Source: Symbiodinium kawagutii
Lineage: Eukaryota; Sar; Dinophyceae; Suessiales; Symbiodiniaceae
Direction: 5' to 3'
Length of the DNA stretch: 64,000 nucleotides
NCBI GenBank assembly: GCA_009767595.1
Contig: VSDK01007202.1
Location: forward strand, 303,227 to 367,226
Part shown: one piece after another, positions 20,750 through 30,456 of the stretch
Layout: every line of letters begins with the position of its first letter
Numbering within the stretch: the stretch's first letter is position 1
Translations under genes and position numbers: made by a program
The notes under the pieces: model-generated
Database searches by the model: none
What the model saw: the letters and a program-made list of their open reading frames with translations, nothing else
Told to the model about the DNA's origin: nothing

Positions 20750-20750
<1 letters not shown>

Positions 20751-21670
20751 CATAATTATGATGGGCCTGGCATTATTGTTTTTGACTACAGCTTCGGTAT
20801 ATATCGCCTGTCGAAAGGTCAAAGTCTTCCATTGGTTTGTCCTTGCGACCATAGAGCCAGATCAATGATTAATTTATGAATTCATCGATCAAATATCTTT
20901 GCAACATATGTCTATGTCAATAAATCAAATGTGTGCGGATATAGTTTGATAATTGACATCGATTCCTCAGATGGATGCTATGTCCACTGTAAGTTCAGTA
21001 AAATCATTCGCTTTGATCGTGGATCAACCAACTAAACTGCTCCTCCACAGCCCAGCTGGGTCTGAATCCAGCAGTGCCACTTCTCAATGCTCGCTGTTGG
21101 ATTTTGTTGGCTATCAAATTCAGCTTGCTATGGAACATGGAGAATGGTGGTCTTCGTGAAAACTGTTGAGATGATCATAGCCGTTGGTTATCATCCCCTT
21201 AGTTATCATCACACTGCTGTTGCTTATCATCAGCTGTTGGTTATCCCCAGCTAGGGCTGGCAGCCCCAGCCTCATGGCAGGTTACCCCTGGTTGACGTCA
21301 AGCGATAGGTGGGGGTACCACGTGGTACCCCGATGGTCAACTTCACTATCTAGTCTCCTGGGTTTACGTCATTTTACGTTCCTGTTGGAAGAACATCTTT
21401 GGGCCCTCCGGCTATTGATAACACAATGAACACCCCTTCAAGATCGGATATCTTGGCGCGCGCACAGAAATGTAAGCATATTGTACGTAATTAATTTTCA
21501 AATGTGTGATGATGGGTGCGCATTTTTACAATCTATTTCATATCGATATGTACGCATACCCTAAGAATGGCAACCAAACCTGACCAAGTACGGTGCAGCG
21601 AGCTGTTCGAACCAGGCATCTCCTGAAAGTGAGCGAGGACAGGGCGCCACTGCTGGACTTGGGCAGCAAG
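20750..21670. other. no gene recognised; perfect 20-bp palindrome at 21312-21331
   Basis: Degenerate ttggttatcatc words at 21183-21250. The palindrome ggggtaccacgtggtacccc has a CACGTG core. Confidence 0.5.
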
Positions 21671-21791
21671 ATATGGTGGTTTCGACCTAGCCAGTGACCG
21701 GGAAGCCCCAAGTTATGGTTGGTTTGTTACTATAAATGACCAAGAAAGGATGATAACTGGGGGTACCCCTATGACTTGAGATATCATCATA
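21671..21791. mobile_element. family A element, diverged
   Basis: Left end atatggtggtttcgacctagccagtgaccgg, then gccccaagttatggttggtttgttactata; right end ggatgataactgggggtacccctatgacttgagatatcatcatat. The right arm is the better preserved. Confidence 0.65.
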
Positions 21792-22714
21792 TTTTTGGTT
21801 GATCTGGCTGGTGATTAATAATAGTTCATCCTGAGGGCCAGCAAGTATTTTTCAGAAAACGATATCCACCAACCAGTAATGGTCAGTGACCAAGGGGGTA
21901 TCGAAACAACCAATCATCATCATTATGGTTCTCAGCTCGGTACCATTGGGTGTGCATTCGTCTTTGATCTTGGGATTCGTTCTCACCAACGGTTTTTGCA
22001 GAATCATGCAGAACCACTCTGAACCCTGAACTTTCCCTGCAAAAATGTCGGTTTTTGTAGGAAACAAGAGTTGTAGGGTGGCGAGGGTAATTTTACGGCT
22101 TTTCTTAACAAAAAATGGCAGATTAAAAACTCAGTCAGTCAGCTGTAGGTCCTCTCAACCAATGGTGTCAACACGTCTAGCTGTTCAGTATTGCTTCTGG
22201 TCTATGCTGTTTGGCGTGTTAAAAAAATGGAATCTTTATCGAAGGAAGTGGTATTGATCCATATCCAATGATATATTCCTATCGGCTATATATTCCACAA
22301 CTTTCCAGGGAATATTTCATTTTGGAATCCTTGATGTGGTATACCCAGCACCAGCAGTTTTCACATCAATGGACTTCATCGGAATGGATCAGGTCAAGTG
22401 CATCAGGCCAACCCGTCGCACCGCAGGAGGGCAGCTCCGTTGTGGTGCGCCTCGCGGACTGAGCTGCGACGTCACCGAGCCTGGTGCACCTCAAGATGCC
22501 CTTGACGTGGTGGGTCAAGGAGCGGATGCACAGCTGGAAACCAGTGGACCTCAAGAGGTTGTCACCGGGGCTGGTCACGGTGACCTTGGGACGGTGACCT
22601 AGGGAATGTCAGGCTACAAGGATCAGTGAACATGTGTAATTAATCCTTTCCCCCTATTACTAAACCCTCCCCCCTCCCCAAATACCAAGCACCCCAAGGG
22701 GTTGGGGATTTAAT
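21792..22714. other. no gene recognised
   Basis: Contains a solitary family B right end (ccaccaaccagt, about 21866-21877). A GC-rich patch at 22400-22600 is open on both strands, unassigned. Confidence 0.45.
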
Positions 22715-23020
22715 ATTGGGGGACCCTAATATTAAATTTAGGACCCTAATGATGAAAACCATTTTGGCGTCTAATGTTTGCCTTATTACATTCGTTATTA
22801 AAACCTATTCAAAAATTGCAAGAAGGGGACCCTAATATTAGATTGAGGACCCTAGTGATACAAACCATTTTGGCGTTCAATGTTTGCGTTAGTAAATTCT
22901 TTAATTAAACCTATTTAAAGATTGCAAAAACCAACTGCACGAAGGGGACCCAAATATTACATTCAGGACCTTAATGATAAAAACCACTTTGGGATTTAGA
23001 ACCCTAATATTAAACATCCC
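22715..23020 (+). repeat. tandem repeat, ~105-120-bp unit, about 2.5 copies
   Basis: Each unit starts ggggaccctaatatta, then ggaccctaatgat, aaaccattttggcgt, a short T/A-rich stretch and attgcaagaag. Units begin near 22720, 22826 and 22944. The third ends in a partial copy at about 23010. Confidence 0.8.
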
Positions 23021-24470
23021 CTAAGCCAGAGGTTTTTAATAATAGGGGGAAAACCGTTGCTTGGGGAATGTTGTCTTCCTTTTGCTTTACAATTGCTACA
23101 CTTATACAATTGACCAAAACCAAAAAAAAAGAAGTTCACCCCCAAGGTGTTTTTTTTATTGCGGGGGGGGGGGTTTAGTAATAGTACGAAGCGATTATGT
23201 GTAATTAAATACTTAAGGCGACCTTTGAGGTGTAAAGACTGTGAATCCAACAAGGAGAACTCCTTCAACAACATCCTGAAAAACACGAATGAAATTCAAT
23301 GCAATCCGCTGTTGAGCGACAGTACTGCCTGATCATTGGTATTTTTGACGGCTACAGAGTCATCGTTAGCTCACGTGAGCAGTTTCCCGCGAAGAACAAC
23401 ATCACCGATTGCTATGGAGTTCACTGCCTGTTGTGTCATGATGCACAGCCCATCACTGGAATCTCAACTGTTAATTGATGGTCAATCATGGTTCATTAAG
23501 GGTGAATTAATGAATCATCGCTGGTTAATGATGGTTAATAAATGCCCTACCAAATCCCTGGAATCTCAAACTTCAACCAGGTGGCATTGCTCACCTTGAT
23601 GCGGGATGCTCTAGATTCGTTGGAGTGTAGTTTTTGAGATGAACATTCGCAGCTGGAATGCGAAATCATTATCATCAACCATTATTAACCAGCAATTAAT
23701 GATTGTTAAACATTAATCAACCATCAAGCATCAATTAACCACTATCATCAAAAACATCATCAATCAACTACTATTCAACCTCTCGTTAATCATTGGTTCT
23801 CATCAGCGGCACTCCTCCAAGCTCCAGGAACGAAACCTTGCTAATTGAGAACTTCTGGCAGCAAATGAAGCATCGCTTGCCCGTGGTTCACAGGCGTGAT
23901 TGGGCATGGCCATGGTTTCCATGTCCACTGGGTTTCTCGCAGATAGTCCCAAGTTATGATTATTGCAATCGGCTTGGGATCAGACTCAACATGGGACGGC
24001 TTGCTCAAGATGTGAAGTCTCAACTTGCTCCACCAATATCTTCTATCATTGGTGGAAGCCAAATTATGGCCCTTCCCCGCCAACTTGTTAGAAAATGATG
24101 TACGCATTGTGCCAAAGCCAGGAATTCTTTTCATTGTCTGTGACGATTTGTGCCCGCTTTGTGTCCATCGGGCTCTTTCTTGCAGGAATGGCTGGCACAC
24201 AGAGGCTGACGAACGGACTTCTCAACGATGTGATCGCGCTGGACGACGTATGACGACGTGCCTCAATTGGTAGGCGTGAGCAGTGGCAGCCTTTCACCAC
24301 CCTTCGTCCACGATCATGGAGACCAGCTGGTTGGCCACATAGCGAAGACCCAATCAACATCAAAGTATGACGGGTTACGGCTAGCAGACTGCATACTTTT
24401 AAGCGCTTCGGCTTGGAAGACTTGAGTGTATTGATGCTGAAAATTTGATAGTACATATATCTATATTTTT
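23021..24470. other. no gene recognised
   Basis: Homopolymer runs (nine A near 23121, nine T near 23150, about 12 G near 23163), ACCATTAA-type sequence (23470-23800), then overlapping frames of about 100-120 codons on both strands at 23793-24456. The frames have no recognisable family. Confidence 0.4.
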
Positions 24471-24606
24471 TATATATATATATATCTATTTATTATTTAT
24501 ATATATAATATATATATAATATAGATATTTCTATATATATATATTACATTTATATATATATATTATATACAATATATCTATATAATCTGTATATATATAT
24601 ATATGG
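24471..24606. repeat. (TA)n-rich tract
   Basis: About 135 bp almost entirely of A and T with long tata runs, interrupted by single C or G. Confidence 0.9.
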
Positions 24607-24611
24607 TCACC

Positions 24612-24763
24612 CCCACTGGGAAACTCCAGAACTCCAAAACACAACAAACTATACCCCGCAAACTCTAAAACTCCAAAACTCCAAAAAAAAACTATCTAAC
24701 TCCAGAGCTCCAAAACTCCAAAACTCCAGAACTCCAGAACTCCAAAACTCTGAATTCTAAAAC
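24612..24763 (+). repeat. degenerate aactccaaa/aactccaga minisatellite
   Basis: Repeated eight- to ten-base words aactccaaa, aactccaga and aactctaaa with a short A-rich interruption. Confidence 0.85.
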
Positions 24764-25275
24764 AGTGTCTGAGTCTGGCTGCATCTTCATCAATGAATTT
24801 CAAAACTTTCAATATTCAAATGATTGTCTGTCACTCACCCCATTATTATGTCAAATGCCTACAATGTCTGGGTTCTTGTTCATCATTAATTTCCAACTAG
24901 TTCCCTGGACCGCCCTACCTCCATATTATGCATATAAACATAGAATATGCATACACATAGATGCACTTCACATACCAAACTAGCGTACGTACTTATTCTA
25001 TCTCTTTGAAACACCCCAAAAATATCCATTACATAAACAGAATTTGGAGGAGTAAGGTTCTACATGATTTGTCCGGAGCAGGTGGTCAGGAGTTGCCTTG
25101 TTTTCCGGAAGTTATTGACAGGCTTCGCATTCCGGCGAAGCCCTAAGGGCTCGGAGCAATGGGGCGGGCTCAATATGTGGCGGTCAAGATTAAAGCAAAA
25201 ATGCGTTGGAATAGCAAAACCTGACCAACTTTTCTGTTGGAGTCAGTGTTGTTAATGCAAAAAAAGTGCTGGAAA
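24764..25275. other. no gene recognised; palindromes at 25122-25150
   Basis: At 25122-25150 ggcttcgc-attccg-gcgaagcc (8-bp stem) is followed directly by gccct-a-agggc (5-bp stem). The preceding segment has no plausible frame. Confidence 0.5.
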
Positions 25276-25329
25276 GTCAAAACCTGACCCCCAGGATTTT
25301 AAAAAAAAAAGGGGGGGTCAGGTTTTGAC
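25276..25329. repeat. foldback: 17-bp perfect inverted repeat with poly-A in the loop
   Basis: Arms gtcaaaacctgaccccc (25276-25292) and its exact complement (25313-25329) flank a 20-base loop with ten A. A third, partial copy (caaaacctgacc) lies at about 25217. Confidence 0.85.
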
Positions 25330-25399
25330 GCGAAACGCAACGTATGCAAAATACACAAAGAGCAGCTTTGAAATTTCTGCGCTCCCAAACCTCAAAAAA

Positions 25400-25620
25400 A
25401 CCTACTATTTACGACGTTTCGTCCACCTCGGAAGCTGGAAACACCGTAAATACCGATGTTTTTTCACACCAAGGTGCTCGAAACCACGGTATTGACGACG
25501 TTTCGTCCACCTCGGAAGCTCGAAACACCGTAAATACCGACGTTTTTTCGTACCGAGGTGCTCAAAACCACGGTATTTACGATGTTTTTTCAAAAACCAC
25601 GGTATTTACGATGTTTTGGC
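25400..25620. repeat. 84-bp tandem repeat built from nested palindromes
   Basis: The word acgacgtttcgtccacctcgg recurs with an 84-bp step (25411, 25495), with a partial third unit near 25579. Within each unit cggtatttacg and cgtaaataccg, and cgtttcg and cgaaac, pair as nested inverted repeats. The array ends in two copies of aaaaaccacggtatttacga. The long plus-strand frame across it is a by-product. Confidence 0.8.
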
Positions 25621-26023
25621 ATACGAGCCTTCAAAAACGTCGCTATTTGCACTGTTTTTGCAACGTTGCACGTCTTCTTTTCCGTATCCAATTTTACAAA
25701 AACATTGTAATTTACAGTGTTTTGCGCTTCACCAAAGGACGAAAAAACGCTAAAAAACGCTCCCAAAACCATCCAACTTCGACTCCTCTCCGAGCTTGTC
25801 ATCCTGGATCAATTTTTTCCCGATTTTTTTGATTTTTCCTCTTCTCCCATGTCCCCGCAAAACACCGTATCCCCACCCTATTTCCACATTCTCATCGATT
25901 TTTATGATTTTGCCCTAAGATGGATTTTTCCCTCTGGCTGGGTCCAAAAACGGCTCCAAATGCAGACGAGAACGTCGTTTTCATAAAACAACGTTAAAAA
26001 ACCTCGAGTTTTTGGGGTCGGCG
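25621..26023. other. no gene recognised, T-rich flank of an assembly gap
   Basis: Contains diverged relics of the preceding repeat (aaaacgtcgctatttgcac, acattgtaatttacagtg) and a T-rich stretch with no plausible protein. Confidence 0.5.
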
Positions 26024-26259
26024 NNNNNNNNNNNNNNNNNNNNNNNNNNNNNNNNNNNNNNNNNNNNNNNNNNNNNNNNNNNNNNNNNNNNNNNNNNNNN
26101 NNNNNNNNNNNNNNNNNNNNNNNNNNNNNNNNNNNNNNNNNNNNNNNNNNNNNNNNNNNNNNNNNNNNNNNNNNNNNNNNNNNNNNNNNNNNNNNNNNNN
26201 NNNNNNNNNNNNNNNNNNNNNNNNNNNNNNNNNNNNNNNNNNNNNNNNNNNNNNNNNNN
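26024..26259. other. assembly gap, 236 N
   Basis: Run of undetermined bases between two tandem-repeat blocks. Its length is probably nominal. Confidence 0.99.
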
Positions 26260-27445
26260 TTCAGGAAGGGTTTGAAGCCGGCCAACCGGCAGGTTTGAAG
26301 GACCTTAAAACAGATGCTACGGCCTTCCGATCATCCGTTGTGACCATAATGCCATAGCATTGGCCATGACAAAGCATTTGTTGCCTAGGTTTCGTGCCCG
26401 GGCGGGCTGAGGAGGCGTTTGGGAAGCGTTTGAAGCCGGCCCGGCAGATTTGAAGGACGTTAAAACAGATGCTACGGCCTTCCGATCATCCGTGGTGGCC
26501 ATATTGTATCCGTGGGGACCATAATGCCATAGCATTGGCCATGACAAAGCATTTGTTGCCTAGGTTTCGTGCCCGGGCGGGCTGAGGAGGCGTTTGGGAA
26601 GCGTTTGAAGCCGGCCCGGCAGATTTGAAGGACGTTAAAACAGATGCTACGGCCTTCCGATCATCCGTGGTGGCCATATTGTATCCGTGGGGACCATAAT
26701 GCCATAGCATTGGCCATGACAAAGCACTTGTTGCCTAGGTTTCGTGCCCTGGCGGGCTGAGGAGGCGTGTGGGAAGCGTTTGAGCCGGCCAACCGGAAGA
26801 TTTGAAGGAAGTTAAAACAGATGCTACGGCCTTCCGATCATCCGTGGTGGCCATAATGCCAGAGCCCCTGCCTTGGCTATGACAAAGCAGTTGTTCGCCA
26901 AGGTTTGGCGCCCTGGCGGGCTGAGGAGACGTTGGGAAGCGTTTGAAGCCGGCCAACCGGCAGGTTTGAAGGACCTTAAAACAGATGCTACGGCCTTCCG
27001 TGGCGGCCATATTGCCATAGCATTGGCCATGACAAAGCAGTTGTTCGCCAAGGTTTGGTGCCCGGGCGGGCTGAGGAGACGTTTGGGAAGCGTTTGAAGC
27101 CGGCCAACCGGCAGGTTTGAAGGAACTTAAAACAGATGCTACGGCCTTCATCCGCGGTGGCCATATTGCCATAGCATTGGCCATGACAAAGCAGTTGTTC
27201 GCCAAGGTTTGGTGCCCGGGCGGGCTGAGGAGACGTTTGGGAAGCGTTTGAAGCGGGCCAACCGGCAGGTTTGAAGGACCTTAAAACAGATGCTACGGCC
27301 TTCCGATCACATCCGTGGTGGCCATATTGCCATAGCATTGGCCATGACAAAGCACACTTGTTCGCCAAGGTTTGGTGCCCGGGCGGTTAAAACAGATGCT
27401 ACGGCCTTCCGATTGAGGATGTTCGCCAAGGTTTCGTGCCCTGCA
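26260..27445 (-). repeat. tandem array, eight units of ~151-177 bp
   Basis: The marker gatgctacggcc occurs at 26313, 26469, 26643, 26820, 26984, 27135, 27289 and 27395, giving steps of 156, 174, 177, 164, 151, 154 and 106. Each full unit holds gaagccggccaaccggcagg, gaccttaaaacagatgctacggcc, a ccgtggtggccatattgcc segment, gcattggccatgacaaagca, and tttggtgcccgggcgggctg. Two units carry a 20-bp insertion after ggccatattg. The minus strand is open across several units with a repeated peptide but has no ordinary gene features. Confidence 0.92.
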
Positions 27446-27459
27446 GTGAAGGCGATGTG

Positions 27460-27590
27460 GACAAGGGGTTGGAGCGTGTGAAGCAATTGCTTGGGCATCG
27501 CAGGGGTTGGCATGAGGGCAGTGTGGGAAAGAGGTTGGAGTGAGGGCAGTGTGGGAAAGGGGTTGGAGAGAGCAACTGCGTACGCATGGC
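27460..27590 (+). repeat. short direct repeat, ~28-bp unit
   Basis: gagggcagtgtgggaaaggggttggag occurs twice in succession (27516 and 27543), with a diverged relative at 27460-27480. Confidence 0.7.
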
Positions 27591-28033
27591 ATGGGTTAGC
27601 ATGGTTCGAAAAACAAGGTCCACACCTTCGGTGGTCCCAGGCGCCGCCCCTGCCTTGGCTACGGCAGGGGTCGGCGGATTGCTAAGAAGTAGCTTTCGAG
27701 CTGTACTGTTTTGCCAAAGCCTTTTGCGTCAACCAGACCGCTTTTGCTCTTCACTTGTTGCTATGAGCAAGTGGTGTGTGCCTACTGCGAAGCGTAGAGG
27801 CAAGGTGAGGACCATGCTGAAAGTGAAGCGAAAGAGGTGTGCGCAGGTGCTCAAAAAGAGGGTGACTCGAGGAGATAGCGTGGCAAAGTCTCCGGAGCAG
27901 CGCTTTGTGGATGAATTTTGGATGTTGCTATGACTGAAATTGTTGGCAAATTTTAGATGGGACATATTGGGCTTAAAAGGTCAATACTGTTAGGCTATTT
28001 TGCAATTGTGAGCGATTACCAAGGTCAGATTGG
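27591..28033 (+). CDS. basic exon candidate, unknown function
   Basis: A plus-strand frame open over 27586-27933 has a strongly basic C-terminal half with MSKWCVPTAKRRGK and KVKRKRCAQVLKKR, then SPEQRFVDEFWMLL and a stop. It starts next to a palindrome (cccctgcc...ggcagggg, about 27647-27670). No family is recognised. It may be a terminal exon of a small basic protein; the minus strand is also partly open. Confidence 0.25.
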
Positions 28034-28309
28034 ATGCTTCCGATCCCAATGCGCGAGAACTTGCACATCCCAGATCCAAGACGGACGTTGCCGCATTTGT
28101 TTGTTCATGAAGATGGACAGCTCGAACCTGTTGCCAGTTTTGTGCCGCGAGCAATGCCCGGCCTTCCTCCAAGTCCGCGCCCTTTTTCACCTGTTGGAAA
28201 TTTTGAGCCACGAACACCGCCTGGCCCTCCTCCAATGACACCGCCGCTTTTTGTTCCACGTCCTCCATCGGAATTGTTCGAGTGCTCTGGTACACCAGAG
28301 TCCGTGTGA
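28034..28309 (+). CDS. proline-rich exon candidate with internal repeat
   Basis: The plus-strand frame is rich in Pro and contains two to three diverged repeats of the type FVPRxxPGxPPxxxPxF. Read on the minus strand the same bases give a repeated LEEGQAVFVAQNFQQV / LEEGRALLAAQNWQQV, so the DNA itself is an internal ~57-bp repeat and either strand might be coding. No known domain. Confidence 0.25.
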   Translation: MLPIPMRENLHIPDPRRTLPHLFVHEDGQLEPVASFVPRAMPGLPPSPRPFSPVGNFEPRTPPGPPPMTPPLFVPRPPSELFECSGTPESV

Positions 28310-28950
28310 TGCGTGCATATGTCAGAAAACTGGATGGATGTACATTTTCAAAGACATATAGTTTGACATTTTGTTTTACCTTATAGCGCAATGTTTGACA
28401 GAGTGTGGTGGTGCGAGAATTTGGCGCGCAATTGGCGTTGCCAATTTTCCATGGTGCAACTTTTGCTTGCTTTGGTTTAAAAAGGCTGCCTAGATCCAGA
28501 GGGTTGAAAATCAGATATTCTTATTGGAAATGCTGTCATAATTGTGTTTTGGTCGGTTCTAAGGGGGGGGTGAGCATATATATACCTAGACTTTGTGAGA
28601 GCTCGCAATTTGCTCAGCGATTAGGATTTCTAAGCTGAGCTCGAAAATCACCAAAATGTCGAATTTCGCATTGATGTGAAAAAACCACAAGAATTGGTAT
28701 GTTTCCAATCCAATGTCAACTATCATCAACCATCATTAACCATCATGGATCAAGGAACACCCGCGCCTTGCATTGCACCCTCCTGATTGGCGGTCTCGGC
28801 AGCTTCAGCGGTTTCTGGATCGCCTGTGTGATAGTTGCCGATTAGCAAGACGCTTAGATTGCAGAACATCCTTGCCTAATAGCTTGGCATCCCTGATGAT
28901 GCCGCTCTTTTCAGCCACGGAGGCCTGCTCTCTGACCTGAAAGTGAAGAG
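28310..28950. other. no gene recognised
   Basis: Mixed composition with a short catcattaaccatcat patch at 28720-28745. Some sequence after about 28900 may belong to upstream exons of the kinase gene. Confidence 0.4.
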
Positions 28951-28999
28951 CCATGTCTCTCACCAGCGGACTCATCCAGGCGACGCTGCCCTAAGAGCC

Positions 29000-29893
29000 C
29001 GGCCCGCTTCGCGATCCTTTGTCCATTGGTGCCCAGCCAATTGATAAATCCGAGAGCGTCCGCCACCCTGAGGGTGCAGGTGAGGAAAAAACTGATTGGT
29101 GAGCGAAGGAAAAAAGGGGCGGGTTCAAGAACCACACACTCAGGAAATGATGGCGATGAGAATGTTTAGCGGGCAGCCAAACTTTCTCCAGCTCCATGAC
29201 AGCTGGGCTTCCCACGCTGTCATGGAGCTGGCCGGTCCGCCTGTCTCTAAGCAGCTCAGCAGAGAGGATGTGAAAGGTGTGCTCTGCGCTTTACACCGGC
29301 TTCACTCTGCCCACGTCGTCCACCTTGACGTCAAACCCGCCAACCTCCTTCAGCGTTCCAACGGGGAGATCTGCCTCATAGACTTCGGGGTCGTCATGCC
29401 CCTGGGTATCTCGGCGTTTACGGTTGTGTTTTGGGGGTTGTTTGTCTTTGGGGTCCGTTGGTTGTGGTGTTTCTTTTGTTTGTTTTCCTTCCTTTTGTTT
29501 GCGAGCCAAGGACACAAGTGCTGCGGTTTCTTGGGCACCCCAACCTACTCCTCGCCGCTGGTGGTGCGCGGCGGGGAGTGGGAGGCGACCTCTCTGCTGG
29601 ACTTCCACAGCCTTTTTTTTGTGGCTTGGTTGTTTTCGGTCCTTTTTTTCGTTGGTGTCGGTGGGTTTTTGTTGTCTTTGTTGTCTTTGTTGGTGGGCGT
29701 TGTGTTTGTTTTTGTTTTCCTTTGTTGTTTTTTTGGTCGCTCCAACCAGGCCGTGACAAGCCTGAAATGGCTTCTCCCGTGGCGAGAAGACCCGCTCGCC
29801 GCCACCGCTGTCAAGCAGAAGCTGGCATGCCTCCAAGATCCCCGGTTTGGTGACATGCAGCTCGGCAATATCAGAGCAACTTTTTTCATGTGA
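29000..29893 (+). CDS. divergent protein kinase, partial gene with introns
   Basis: Proposed exons: up to 29079, 29144-29405, 29511-29620 and 29750-29893. Introns 29080-29143 (gtgagg...cactcAG/G), 29406-29510 (gtatct...gccaAG/G) and 29621-29749 (gtggct...aaccAG/G) are GT-AG, the last two very T-rich. Spliced in this way the frame is continuous. Seen: a helix-C-like EMMAMRMF; HAVMELAG at strand 5; the catalytic loop HVVHLDVKPANLLQ with Asp, Lys and Asn in place; metal-binding LIDFG; activation-segment end GTPTYSSP; then DFHSL and LPWRED of the C lobe. Oddities: HLD for HRD, Leu where APE has Glu, and FAILC in the proposed first exon, where the ATP-binding Lys would be Leu. The gene may therefore be a pseudokinase or decaying. 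The N-lobe glycine loop was not found and the C lobe looks short before the stop at 29891. Confidence 0.72.
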
Positions 29894-30035
29894 CCCCACG
29901 TCAGGGTGTTGGCTAAGAGTTCTATCGCATGTTGGCTGAGAAAACTAGTAGTGACTGCTCAGGTGTATGGCGCACAATCACATTCATTTTGGTGGGGGAA
30001 AAACATTCACTATATCTCATTCACTATTATATATA

Positions 30036-30102
30036 GGCGTTTCTCGAAATAAGAGGACCCCCAAATCATCAATTATTAATCGTTTATAGTATAAACCGTT
30101 CC
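30036..30102. mobile_element. family A element, left half
   Basis: ggcgtttctcgaaataagagg, then acccccaaatcatcaattattaatcg. Similarity fades after the middle and the right terminal repeat is missing. Confidence 0.6.
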
Positions 30103-30456
30103 AACGTCTGCAATCGCAATCGACAATTGGAAGTCCAAGAAATGATTAAGTTCACTGCCTCGATTTCGGCAGTTGGGCTATCTGTGCGAATGCCTTCACA
30201 CACTTCCTGGTCTCCACGCTCCACCAAGCGCGACTTGAATTGGATTTCGTGATCCGTTGAGGCGAAGGCGAAGAGGACGAGCCTTTTGAGGAAGACGCGG
30301 AGGCGGCCCCGCCCCCCAAGTCGCCGAAGCCCTCACGCAGTTGCCAAAGCCTGCCGGCCATGGTCGGTGGCGCCTTCCTCGCAGCAGCCAGCGGTTCAAT
30401 AAACTTGCAGCAAAAAAATCTCGTATGAGTTGTGCCCAGCATGGACCCATACACCC

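Noticed and set aside
21590-21625. tRNA T-arm-like gttcgaacc
   Set aside because: No matching acceptor stem, D-arm or anticodon arm around it. A second candidate near 45796 (ggttcggactcc) failed in the same way.
22366-22602. GC-rich stretch as a coding exon
   Set aside because: Open on both strands with no splice signals or recognisable sequence; not enough to list as a gene.
25344-25832. 162-codon plus-strand protein
   Set aside because: It translates the palindromic 84-bp repeat; both strands are open equally.
26735-27205. Repeat protein encoded on the minus strand of the tandem array
   Set aside because: Open frames change between units and break at indels; no start, splice or family support.
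26260-27445. CRISPR-like array
   Set aside because: Units are contiguous tandem copies without unique spacers, and the context is eukaryotic.
29096-29893. Single-exon membrane protein with several hydrophobic segments
   Set aside because: The hydrophobic parts coincide exactly with T/G-rich GT-AG segments that interrupt kinase motifs; they are better explained as introns.
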